A stretch of DNA of 6,037 nucleotides from Desulfovibrionaceae bacterium (GCA_900770205.1 CAAGJV010000196.1:1-6037); one strand, 5' to 3'. Positions 1 to 5,974 are shown, numbered from the stretch's first letter. The notes: generated from the letters alone by a model not told the origin. Made by a program: numbers and translations.

Positions 1-46
1 AGATTCTGCCCCGCAGCAGGCTTTTCGGTGTTTCTTTCTGCCTCAT
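1..46 (-). CDS. Possible 5' end of a divergent gene (partial, runs off the left edge)
   Basis: Reading leftward from ATG at 44-46 there are 15 sense codons (MRQKETPKSLLRGRI) with no stop before the window ends. A purine-rich AAGGGGA lies just upstream of the ATG, only 3 bases away, and could act as a ribosome binding site. The start would be divergent from the exported-protein gene at 177, which suits the promoter-bearing gap between them. I do not recognise the product, no convincing promoter for this strand was found, and 15 codons is too short to show coding character. This is a tentative call. Confidence 0.22.
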   Translation of the reverse strand, partial: MRQKETPKSLLRGRI

Positions 47-86
47 CTTCCCCTTATTTTTCCATGCGCTCTTCCTGCCTGCGCGC

Positions 87-115
87 TTGAATGCCAGCTG
101 TGCTTGTTCTATACT
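87..115 (+). promoter_or_regulatory. Sigma70-type promoter for the exported-protein gene
   Basis: TTGAAT at 87-92 (-35) and TATACT at 110-115 (-10) are separated by exactly 17 bases. Each box differs from the consensus (TTGACA, TATAAT) at one or two positions. Transcription would start near 121-123, giving a leader of about 55 bases before the ATG at 177. The position directly upstream of a well-formed ribosome binding site supports the call. Confidence 0.6.
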
Positions 116-123
116 TCACGCAA

Positions 124-154
124 GTTCATGCCTCTGAACGGCATAGGCCGTTCA
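124..154 (+). promoter_or_regulatory. Leader inverted repeat with an alternative pairing partner
   Basis: TGAACGGC (135-142) and GCCGTTCA (147-154) form a perfect 8-bp inverted repeat with a 4-base loop (ATAG). It lies between the predicted transcription start and the ribosome binding site at 166-172. The left arm can instead pair upstream, GTTCA (124-128) with TGAAC (135-139), so two mutually exclusive hairpins are possible. It could be a repressor operator at about +14 to +33, or an RNA structure affecting translation or stability. The sequence does not decide between these, and no regulator gene is adjacent. Confidence 0.45.
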
Positions 155-176
155 ACACTTCAACCAGGGAGGAATT

Positions 177-1637
177 ATGCGCTCCTGCACTCTTGGGTGT
201 GCCGTTCTTTCTGCCGTTCTCTGCCTGCCGGCATATGGCATGGCCACAGAATCGGCGCTCATGCAGGCCCCGGCCCGCAACGCGGCTCTCATTGCCAAGG
301 TTCCGGGCTTCAAATCTGCAACGCTCAAACTTTATTATGGCGAACGTGCCATCAGCGAAGGCGTCCTCATCCGAAAAAGCGCCATCAAAGATGGAAAAAT
401 CGTCATCCCTCCTGCGGGGCTGGTTTACAGTTCCCGCATAGGAAGCATCGGAACCATGACGGGCATCGAAGTCATGCTGCTTGGCAAGCAGTATTCCGAA
501 GTCGATGAAAGACATGAATATCTCGTCATCAGAAACGTCACCATGAAAAAAGGAGATTCCATTAATCTCCTTCCCGATGGTTCCCGAGCCCTGCAATTCG
601 TCAGTTCCAGCACGCATCCCTACGGAAGCGCAGGCGATTCCGCCACGCTCCGCATCATGAAGTCTACCGGAAACTTCTATGGAACGAACTTTGTCGTGGC
701 CACAAACCCGGTGCTTACCGATGTCAATTCCGGAACATTCCACGGCATGGGACTTGAAAGCGGCCGCCATCCTGTCACGGAACAGACGGACGAACCTCTT
801 CAGCACCAGAGCTATTACGGCAATTCCATCTATCCCAGCGGCAAATCCTACCTGGTTGCCGGCAAGGTAACGGCCAAGGAAGTGGAAGTGAAGGAATTTG
901 CCACCCCCAGCCTCACTGACCTGTGGCTCACGAAATCTCCTCGCATCACAGGCTCTTACGCTGCCGGCGACACTGTTGTTCTGGGTGACTGCACGCTTAA
1001 AGTCGCTTCCATCGGCAAGGATTCCGCCACGCTCACCCTTACGGGAAAAGACGGTTCCACCCAGAGCCGCGAGTTCACCAACCTGCTTGCTCCCACGGCA
1101 AAAGACTATCTGCCAAGCTCCCCTGCAGAGCGCGCCAGGTATCAGATGGCCAGTGCCGATGGTAAAGTCCGCGTTCAGGTGGCCATGCTCCATCCCGAAG
1201 GCGTGTTGACCGCAGAAGGAAAAATACGGCTCGACATGTACCAGGATGTCTTTACGCTGAAGAGCGGGCAGACATGGCCGGGAGACAAGCGCTTTACCGT
1301 TCGGCCGGATACCTGAGCTTCCTGTGCAGAGCTCAACGAGATCGTTCTTGAAAACACCGAAGAGATCGTTCTCGACAGCACCAGCAACGTGCTTGCTGGC
1401 CCGGAAAACTACTTTAAGGTTATTATAGACAGCTTCGATGGAAAGAAGGTCAACGCATGGCATTTTGAAGACGCCGAAGGCAACAGAAGCCCGAACCTCG
1501 CCTCCTTTGCCGGCGGCGCCCATATCGACCTTGTTGCCAACTTCGAAAACAAGAGTATAGGCTCCTTCGGCAACAGGACTGCCCAGCAGGCCCTGAAGAA
1601 AGACCTGGAACAGAGAGGATTCGTCATGGGCAAGTAA
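177..1637 (+). CDS. Exported protein of unknown function with in-frame TGA; candidate selenoprotein (UxxC)
   Basis: I do not recognise this family. AGGGAGGA (166-173) precedes the ATG at good spacing. Residues 1-23 form a Sec-type signal peptide: a short basic start, a hydrophobic core around residues 5-17, and likely cleavage near GMA/TES. No lipobox precedes Cys16. The product is therefore probably periplasmic or surface exposed. The mature part is rich in short Gly/Ser/Thr beta-like stretches with no membrane helix.

The frame meets TGA at 1314-1316 (codon 380), yet continues for 106 sense codons to TAA at 1635-1637, just before a strong terminator. If TGA is read as selenocysteine the local sequence is RPDT-U-ASC, a UxxC redox-type motif. 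Besides Sec380 and Cys383, the mature protein holds only one Cys (272). A SECIS-like hairpin follows the TGA. The downstream part (for example ENYFKVIIDSFDGKKVNAWH) reads as a normal folded domain. No ribosome binding site precedes the only plausible internal start, GTG at 1389, so a separate second gene is unlikely. Alternatives are a recent nonsense mutation of Cys or Trp, or a genuine 379-residue protein. That the region is coding on this strand is near certain; the selenocysteine reading is about 60% likely. Confidence 0.68.
1317..1351 (+). promoter_or_regulatory. Candidate bacterial SECIS element downstream of the TGA codon
   Basis: AACG (1335-1338) pairs with CGTT (1343-1346) around the loop AGAT (1339-1342). 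An alternative lower stem is TCAA (1333-1336) with TTGA (1348-1351) across a bulge. The apical loop begins 22 bases after the TGA, is 4 bases long and has G at its second position. These values fit the bacterial SECIS rules as I remember them (loop about 16-37 bases from UGA, a G in the first two loop positions). A second hairpin, GAGCT (1315-1319) with AGCTC (1330-1334), sits directly on the TGA and could stack beneath it. The 4-bp upper stem is short and such hairpins arise by chance, so this is only supportive evidence. Confidence 0.42.
1338..1372 (+). repeat. Short direct repeat within the exported-protein gene
   Basis: GAGATCGTTCT occurs at 1338-1348 and again at 1362-1372, exactly 24 bases (8 codons) apart. 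It encodes two related 8-residue units, EIVLENTE and EIVLDSTS, directly after the UxxC segment. The first copy contributes the loop and right arm of the SECIS-like hairpin. It may be a small internal duplication or a repeated beta-strand motif. Confidence 0.55.
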
Positions 1638-1663
1638 TCCTTCCCTGACAGCATCTGCACCCG

Positions 1664-1693
1664 AAAGGCCCTGAAGGAAATCAGGGCCTTTTT
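1664..1693 (+). terminator. Rho-independent terminator of the exported-protein gene
   Basis: An 11-bp perfect stem, AAAGGCCCTGA (1664-1674) with TCAGGGCCTTT (1681-1691), encloses the loop AGGAAA. A run of five T (1689-1693) overlaps the end of the right arm. It starts 26 bases after the TAA at 1637. Its position after the second half of the frame, with no terminator after the TGA at 1314, argues that transcription is meant to include codons 381-486. Confidence 0.92.
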
Positions 1694-1697
1694 CGTT

Positions 1698-1734
1698 AAA
1701 AAAACACAGGGGCTGCCCAAAAGCGGCCCCTGTG
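1698..1734 (-). terminator. Rho-independent terminator of galU
   Basis: On the minus strand the arms CACAGGGGC (1734-1726) and GCCCCTGTG (1713-1705) pair perfectly over 9 bp. A G-U pair and two more G-C pairs extend the stem inward around a 6-base loop (1717-1722). A run of seven T follows (complement of A at 1698-1704). It lies 23 bases beyond the galU stop codon and faces the terminator at 1664-1693, so the two converging units are insulated. Confidence 0.88.
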
Positions 1735-1756
1735 CAGTACAGGCTTTTTTAAGGTA

Positions 1757-2623
1757 TTACTTTTCGATAAGCTGCCTGATGGCCGCCTTCAGAGGTTCCT
1801 TCAGCTTCTCATCCTTCAGGCCGAAGTAGATGCCCGCCGTGAGATAGTCCACCCAGTCGCCAGCGTCGAAGCGGCGGCCCTTCATCTTCACGGCCAGCAT
1901 GCCCTTATCCTTCATGTAGCTGGCAAGGGCGTCTGTCAGCTGGATTTCCCCGCCCTTTCCGGGCTTCACTTCTTCGATATACTGGAATATCTCGCGGGGA
2001 AGCACATAGCGGCCCACAATGGCCAGGCGGGAATCCATGGAGCCAACCGCCGGCTTTTCCACCATGTCGGTAATGCGGTACACGCCATCTTCCAGTTCTT
2101 CGCCGGCAACCATGCCGTACTTATCTATCTTGTCGGCCGGTACTTCCATCACGCCGATGGTAGGCATATTGTATTTTTCCGCCGCATGAACAAGCTGAAC
2201 GAGCCCGGCATCTTCGCCTACCATGAAGTCATCGCCCACCATCACGGCAAAATACTCTTCCTGCACCATGGAGCGGGCGCAGCCCACGGCATGGCCCAAG
2301 CCGAGCTGCTGCTTCTGGCGCACCGCCATGACTTCCACCATGGATGCGGCTTCCTGCACGGCCTTGAGCTGGTCGATCTTTCCAGCCTCGGCCAGGAGTT
2401 CCTCAAGTTCGATATTGCGGTCGAAATGATCTTCCACCACGCCCTTATGGCGATTCGTCACAAAAATAACTTCCTGCACCCCGGCGCGAACCGCTTCTTC
2501 CACCACATACTGAATAACCGGTTTATTATAGATGGGCAGCATTTCCTTGGGAATGTTCTTGCTGGCAGGAAGAGAACGGGTACCCCATCCAGCAACAGGA
2601 AGAACGACCTTGCTAATTCTCAT
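1757..2623 (-). CDS. galU: UTP-glucose-1-phosphate uridylyltransferase (GalU)
   Basis: This cytoplasmic enzyme joins UTP and glucose-1-phosphate to give UDP-glucose and pyrophosphate. UDP-glucose feeds lipopolysaccharide, exopolysaccharide and galactose metabolism. The 288 residues match the usual bacterial GalU length (about 290-300). Family motifs appear in order: the nucleotide-binding loop GWGTRSLPASKNIPKEML (12-29), then NKPVIQYVVEEA (33-44), QLGLGHAV (106-113), VGDD (129-132), DKYGMVAG (167-174), VEKP (188-191), GKGGEIQLTDAL (222-233) and GRRFDAGDWVDYL (249-261). The loop has Trp13 and Ser17 where the enterobacterial form has Leu and Phe, a subfamily variation that leaves Gly12, Gly14, Thr15, Arg16 and Lys26 intact. 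The start ATG is preceded by GAGAGGT at suitable spacing. It has its own terminator, and hairpins separate it from the permease genes upstream, so it is probably transcribed alone. No clear promoter was found in the 204-bp gap. Confidence 0.96.
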   Translation of the reverse strand: MRISKVVLPVAGWGTRSLPASKNIPKEMLPIYNKPVIQYVVEEAVRAGVQEVIFVTNRHKGVVEDHFDRNIELEELLAEAGKIDQLKAVQEAASMVEVMAVRQKQQLGLGHAVGCARSMVQEEYFAVMVGDDFMVGEDAGLVQLVHAAEKYNMPTIGVMEVPADKIDKYGMVAGEELEDGVYRITDMVEKPAVGSMDSRLAIVGRYVLPREIFQYIEEVKPGKGGEIQLTDALASYMKDKGMLAVKMKGRRFDAGDWVDYLTAGIYFGLKDEKLKEPLKAAIRQLIEK

Positions 2624-2675
2624 GGTGACCTCTCAACATTTTGAAAAAACTTTTTCGGCAAAAACCGGTTCCCAG

Positions 2676-2695
2676 AAAAATGCGGAAAATTCCGC
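2676..2695 (-). terminator. Possible terminator of the rdgC-permease cluster
   Basis: On the minus strand GCGGAA (2695-2690) pairs with TTCCGC (2687-2682), then comes A and five T (complement of A at 2676-2680). The stem is only 5-6 bp with a tight 2-4 base loop, so it is weaker than the two terminators near 1700. It sits 133 bases past the end of the DppC-like gene and 53 bases before the galU start, a sensible place to separate the units. Confidence 0.42.
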
Positions 2696-2743
2696 CGAGC
2701 CTCGCATGCAGCGCTGCGCACGCATCAAACAAAGCCTTTTCAA

Positions 2744-2784
2744 AGCATGGGCCTTCCGCTGAAAGCCCCATGCTCGTCTTTTTT
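2744..2784. terminator. Hairpin with T run on the plus strand, downstream of the permease genes
   Basis: AGCATGGG (2744-2751) pairs with CCCATGCT (2767-2774) over 8 bp. Three more pairs (2753-2755 with 2763-2765) lie beyond a C-C mismatch. Six T (2779-2784) follow on the plus strand, while the minus side has only TTTG. The hairpin lies 54 bases past the DppC-like stop, so it could help end or stabilise that minus-strand transcript. Its stronger polarity is plus, where no gene precedes it. The rest of the 2624-2827 gap shows only small palindromes, such as GCAGCGCTGC at 2708-2717. Confidence 0.35.
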
Positions 2785-2827
2785 CACCCTAGCTCTTTTT
2801 CCTCTTTACGTCCATATCTTCGTGCCG

Positions 2828-3652
2828 TCAGCGTTCTTTTAATCGCGGGTCGAGAATATCGCGCAGGCTCTCGCCAAGCAGGTTGTAGCCAAGCACGGTT
2901 ATCAGAATGGCAAGCCCAGGGTAGAAGGAAAGCCACGGCGCTATTTCCAGCGTGTTTTTTCCATCCATGAGCATATTCCCCCAGCTGGCGTCCGGCGGCT
3001 GCACGCCAAGCCCGAGAAAGCTGAGCGACGATTCCACCAGAATGGCCCCCGCCACGCCGAGCGTGGCCGAAACAAGCACCGGAGCCAGCGCATTGGGCAG
3101 GATATGAATAAAGAGAATACGCGAAACAGGCGCCCCCGCAAGCCTGGCGGCCGCAATGAAGTCCCTCTGCCTGAGGGAAAGCGTTTCCGCCCGTACAAGC
3201 CGGGCCACCCCCATCCACGAAGTAAGCCCGATGACTACCATGATATTCGTAAGGCTCGGCTCCAGAAAGGCAATCACGGAAAGAATGAGAAAGAACGAAG
3301 GGAAGCAGAGCATAACATCTACGCCGCGCATGATAAGCTCATCCACCCAGCCGCCGAAGTAACCGGAAACAAGCCCGAGCACAATGCCGATGGCCGTGGA
3401 AATGCCCACGGCAATAAACCCTACCCATAAGGAAACCCTGGCCCCGTACAGCAGGCGGGAAAAGACATCGCGCCCGAGTTCATCGGTGCCGAGGATATGC
3501 TCTGCCGACGGCGGAAGGAGAATATGGTCGAGGTCGAGCGCGGCAGGGTCGGCCGGCGCGATCAAAGGAGCAAGAAGAGCAAGCATGCTCATGACAAGAA
3601 CGATGCCAAGCCCGAAGAAAAACATGCCGTTCCATTTTCCCGCTATCTTCAT
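2828..3652 (-). CDS. ABC transporter permease, DppC/OppC/NikC type
   Basis: This inner-membrane subunit of a peptide/nickel-type importer would pair with the DppB-like protein encoded just upstream. From the chosen start (MKIAGKWNGMFF) it has 274 residues, normal for the family. Visible features are a first membrane helix (about 10-32) and the family hallmark HILGTDELGRDVFSRLLYG (52-70). Further helices lie near 73-98, 113-130, 138-150, 190-211 and 243-262. The EAA loop that contacts the ATPase runs RDFIAAARLAG...HILPNALAP (163-191), and LGVQPPDASWGNML (215-228) and the tail LRDILDPRL are also typical.

The start is set by ATG at 3650-3652, which overlaps the TGA of the upstream gene (ATGA) and follows GGGGAGGGGC. 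An in-frame start 19 codons earlier (3709) would lie deep inside the upstream gene and gives an untypical Arg/His/Pro-rich N-terminus. The substrate cannot be inferred. Confidence 0.94.
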   Translation of the reverse strand: MKIAGKWNGMFFFGLGIVLVMSMLALLAPLIAPADPAALDLDHILLPPSAEHILGTDELGRDVFSRLLYGARVSLWVGFIAVGISTAIGIVLGLVSGYFGGWVDELIMRGVDVMLCFPSFFLILSVIAFLEPSLTNIMVVIGLTSWMGVARLVRAETLSLRQRDFIAAARLAGAPVSRILFIHILPNALAPVLVSATLGVAGAILVESSLSFLGLGVQPPDASWGNMLMDGKNTLEIAPWLSFYPGLAILITVLGYNLLGESLRDILDPRLKER

Positions 3653-4707
3653 GCCCTGCCCCTCCCCTCTTCCATGGTGCGTATGCGGGGGTCGGCGAGG
3701 CCATAGCATATATCCGCCAGCATATTGCCAAGCAGCGTGAGCACGGCCCCGAGAACGAGATTGCCCATGATAAGCGGGTAATCCCTGGCCATAACGGCCG
3801 CATAAAAAAGCTGGCCGAGTCCGGGCAGCGCAAAAATGGTTTCTATGATGACGCTGCCGCCGATAAGGCCGGGAATGGAAAGCCCCAGCATGGTGATGAC
3901 AGGCAGTAGCGCATTGCGCAGCGCATGCCTGCCGATAACAAGGTGCACGGGCAGGCCCTTGGCGCGGGCCGTGGTGATATAGTCCTGCCGCAGCACTTCC
4001 AGCATGGAGGAGCGCAGAAAGCGGGACGTTCCGGCAATGCTGCCCACCAGCCCCACGAATATGGGCAGCACAAGATGATGGGCAATGTCCATCACCTTTC
4101 CCATGGGGGAAAGGGCGGCGTAATCAAGCGAGGTGAGCCCGGAAAGAGGCAGCCAGCCAAGCTCAATGCCGAAATGAAGCATAAGCAGCATGGCCAGCCA
4201 GAAGCTCGGCATGGCAAAGCCCAGAAACACAAGAACGGTGAGGGCCCTGTCGAGAAAGGAAGCGCGCTTTACCGCAGAAACAATGCCTATGGGGATGGAA
4301 AGAAGCAGCGTCAGCACAAGGGAGATGAGGTTCATCCCCACGGTAAGAGGCATGCGCTCCATGATCTTTTCCATCACGGATCTGGCATCGGTGGAAAGGG
4401 AAACGCCGAAATCGAGCCGGATGATGCGGCCAAGCCAGTCCACATACTGTTCCCACAGGGGGCGGTCCAGCCCGTAGAGCGCATTGAGCCTCTCCCGAAC
4501 CATATCGCCTGCCAGCGGATTCAGGCTGGTCTGCATATCCGTAGGCGTTCCCGGGGCCAGGTGTATCACGAAAAAGCTCACCAGCGTGATGCCCCAGAGC
4601 ACCAGCAGCATCCACGCTCCCTTGCGCGCTGCGCGAAAGGCAAGGGCCTTCCATCGGGAAAAAGAATCGCCGTCACCCATCAGAGAATCTTTCATACTTC
4701 GCCGCAT
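3649..4707 (-). CDS. ABC transporter permease, DppB/OppB/NikB type
   Basis: This inner-membrane permease partners the DppC-like protein, whose start codon overlaps this stop codon (ATGA), a sign of coupled translation and assembly. In its 352 residues a first helix (about 32-50) leads to the family signature LAPGTPTD (50-57). Then come YGLDRPLWEQYVDWLGRI (78-95) and LDFGVSL (98-104), and helices near 122-146, 155-178, 212-228, 266-290 and 313-335. The EAA loop is QDYITTARAKG...ALRNALLP (241-269), FALPGLGQL spans 292-300 and the C-terminal GLADPRIR 336-343.

The N-terminus is about 20-25 residues longer than usual. ATG codons at 4707, 4695 and 4680 are all in frame and none has a strong ribosome binding site, so the true start is uncertain. 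A small hairpin (4737-4751) lies in the 56-bp gap upstream. No ATPase or binding-protein gene is adjacent in the window. Confidence 0.92.
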   Translation of the reverse strand: MRRSMKDSLMGDGDSFSRWKALAFRAARKGAWMLLVLWGITLVSFFVIHLAPGTPTDMQTSLNPLAGDMVRERLNALYGLDRPLWEQYVDWLGRIIRLDFGVSLSTDARSVMEKIMERMPLTVGMNLISLVLTLLLSIPIGIVSAVKRASFLDRALTVLVFLGFAMPSFWLAMLLMLHFGIELGWLPLSGLTSLDYAALSPMGKVMDIAHHLVLPIFVGLVGSIAGTSRFLRSSMLEVLRQDYITTARAKGLPVHLVIGRHALRNALLPVITMLGLSIPGLIGGSVIIETIFALPGLGQLFYAAVMARDYPLIMGNLVLGAVLTLLGNMLADICYGLADPRIRTMEEGRGRA

Positions 4708-4763
4708 CCGAACATACTTTTCTCTTTCATGCCGGTGGGAATACTCTTCCCGCCTCTTTTTCC

Positions 4764-5336
4764 CTAGGCCCCGCCCTGCATGGCTCCGCCTCTTATATCA
4801 TGCTTCATCCATTCCGCTACAGCAGCGGCCTCCTTCTGCCAGCCAGCCGCGGAAAGGCGAACCTTAAGGAACTGGCGGAACATTTCATCAAGCATGTCCA
4901 GCGCCTGATCGAGAAGGTACATCTTTTCCAGAAAACGCGCATCGGGGTCGTCGTTTTCCGTATCGTCTTTCGCAATGGGGGGCGTGCGCAGGGCATTGAT
5001 GCTGAAATCTTCCGCCTTCAGCGTCACCTGCCAGTCCATGCCGTCTTTTTCCAGCCTGACAAGGCAGCGGACGACCTGCTTGCCTGTAAGAAGCCCCAGT
5101 CTGGCCTCCCGCAGAGGAGAAAACGAACCCACCACGGTCGCGGTTTCCAGGTTGTCCCCTTCGCCGCCGCGCACCGCAATGCGCTGCTCCATGGCCACGG
5201 TAAAAGGTTCCCCCTCATGCTCCGGAGATTCCATGCGGAACACGTTCCCCGTTTCGCTGCGGAACCACAGCCAGGTAAGAAATTCCTGCCCCAGAATAAG
5301 ATCGGTATTTTCGCCTATGTAGCCTATATCTGCCAT
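4764..5336 (-). CDS. RdgC-family protein, C-terminal half (separate ORF)
   Basis: This 190-residue product reads as the C-terminal half of the DNA-binding protein RdgC. It opens with MADIGYIGE, then LGQEFLTWLWFRSE (15-28), a stretch I associate with RdgC-like proteins of delta-proteobacterial type. Next come a beta-rich part (46-118) containing LTGKQVVRCLVRLEKDGMDW and a helical end with DARFLEKMYLLDQALDML (132-149). In order and character these match E. coli RdgC segments GKVVTKLALDW and FDADFILMTGELAALI; this alignment is by eye from memory.

The ATG lies 12 bases after the TAA of the N-terminal half and is in the same frame. AAGG about 8 bases before the ATG could serve as a ribosome binding site, so the half may be made by reinitiation. 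The 3' end is TAG. Whether the two pieces form one functional RdgC, or this is a gene broken by a nonsense mutation, cannot be settled here. Confidence 0.75.
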   Translation of the reverse strand: MADIGYIGENTDLILGQEFLTWLWFRSETGNVFRMESPEHEGEPFTVAMEQRIAVRGGEGDNLETATVVGSFSPLREARLGLLTGKQVVRCLVRLEKDGMDWQVTLKAEDFSINALRTPPIAKDDTENDDPDARFLEKMYLLDQALDMLDEMFRQFLKVRLSAAGWQKEAAAVAEWMKHDIRGGAMQGGA

Positions 5337-5348
5337 GGAACGTGCCTT

Positions 5349-5963
5349 TTAGATAAATTGTGTGGATTCCACCGCATCAAGCCTGGATGCGGCTTCTTCG
5401 CCGAACATGTTCAGCGCAAGCGCATAGGGAACAAGCTGTTCCAGGCGTATCTCAAACGTCCGCGTGAAAAGGTCGAGGAAAAGCTCTATCATCTTCGTCT
5501 GCACGGAGGCAAAGTATATTCTCCCCGTCCTTGTATTCCAGACAACCTGAAACTCCGCCGGCACAGGGAGAAAACGCCCCATGAGGCGCATTTTCACCTG
5601 CTGCGCAATCTCCTTCTTCCTGTCGCGGGGAATGAACTTCTTTCCCTGCTCGCGTATGCGGGCCTCCTCATCGCGGAGCGCTATCCTGGTATGCTTGCGC
5701 AGCACAGCCGGGGGTATGCGGCGCGTATCCAGGCGGAGGGAAAAGGTAAGGTAGTCTGCCTTGTCCGGCGGGCTCGTTTTCCATTCCGTATCGAGCATAT
5801 CATCGAAATTGGTCCATCCGAACGCCCTTTCCTCGGCAATATCGTCAATATCCACAAAGGCGAACTGGCGGAGCTTTTCCGGTATGGCGCCCCACAGTTC
5901 ATCAGGAATGTCGTCAAGAATGCGAAACCGCGTAAAACTGGTACTTGCTTTGAGAAAACTCAT
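5349..5963 (-). CDS. rdgC: RdgC-family recombination-associated protein, N-terminal half
   Basis: RdgC binds double-stranded DNA as a ring-shaped dimer in E. coli and restrains RecA-dependent recombination. This 204-residue product carries the N-terminal part. FLKASTSFTRFRI (3-15) opens the domain, followed by ERAFGWTNFDDMLDTEW (45-61). LRKHTRIALRDEEARIREQG (88-107) and RKKEIAQQVKMRLMGRFLP (115-133) match the basic helical segment, and VVWNTRTGRIYFASVQTKMIELFLDLFTRTF (140-170) matches the segment with MWIDTVNGLIMVD in the E. coli protein.

The start ATG at 5961-5963 follows a strong AAGGAAGG. An earlier TTG (6035) is possible in frame but lacks such a site and would overlap the preceding gene. 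Full-length RdgC is about 300 residues in E. coli and longer in divergent groups. Here TAA at 5349-5351 ends the frame after STQFI, and the C-terminal half resumes in the same frame. Read across the stop, the product would be about 399 codons. Confidence 0.85.
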   Translation of the reverse strand: MSFLKASTSFTRFRILDDIPDELWGAIPEKLRQFAFVDIDDIAEERAFGWTNFDDMLDTEWKTSPPDKADYLTFSLRLDTRRIPPAVLRKHTRIALRDEEARIREQGKKFIPRDRKKEIAQQVKMRLMGRFLPVPAEFQVVWNTRTGRIYFASVQTKMIELFLDLFTRTFEIRLEQLVPYALALNMFGEEAASRLDAVESTQFI

Positions 5964-5974
5964 GATATCCTTCC

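Noticed and set aside
222..224. Lipoprotein signal at Cys16 of the exported protein
   Set aside because: The residues before Cys16 (Ala-Val-Leu) do not fit a lipobox, which needs Gly, Ala or Ser directly before the Cys. A cleavage near residue 21-23 is more likely.
126..1523. Long minus-strand ORF (465 codons) opposite the exported-protein gene
   Set aside because: The plus strand has promoter, ribosome binding site, signal peptide and terminator. The minus product shows no recognisable motif and has the odd composition usual for an antisense reading.
1389..1637. Separate 82-residue gene starting at GTG 1389
   Set aside because: It is in the same frame as the gene from 177, has no ribosome binding site before GTG, and the sense codons extend back unbroken to the TGA at 1314. 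It is better read as the C-terminal part of one protein.
2186..2644. Plus-strand ORF (152 codons) opposite galU
   Set aside because: galU is certain on the minus strand, and the His-rich plus product is an antisense artefact.
3653..3709. Upstream in-frame start for the DppC-like permease at 3709
   Set aside because: It would overlap the DppB-like gene by about 60 bases and add a non-conserved Arg/His/Pro-rich tail. The ATGA overlap at 3649-3652 with a ribosome binding site is the natural start.
3925..4767. Plus-strand ORF (280 codons) opposite the DppB-like gene
   Set aside because: The minus strand clearly encodes a permease with the EAA loop. The plus product is a low-complexity His/Gly/Lys-rich shadow.
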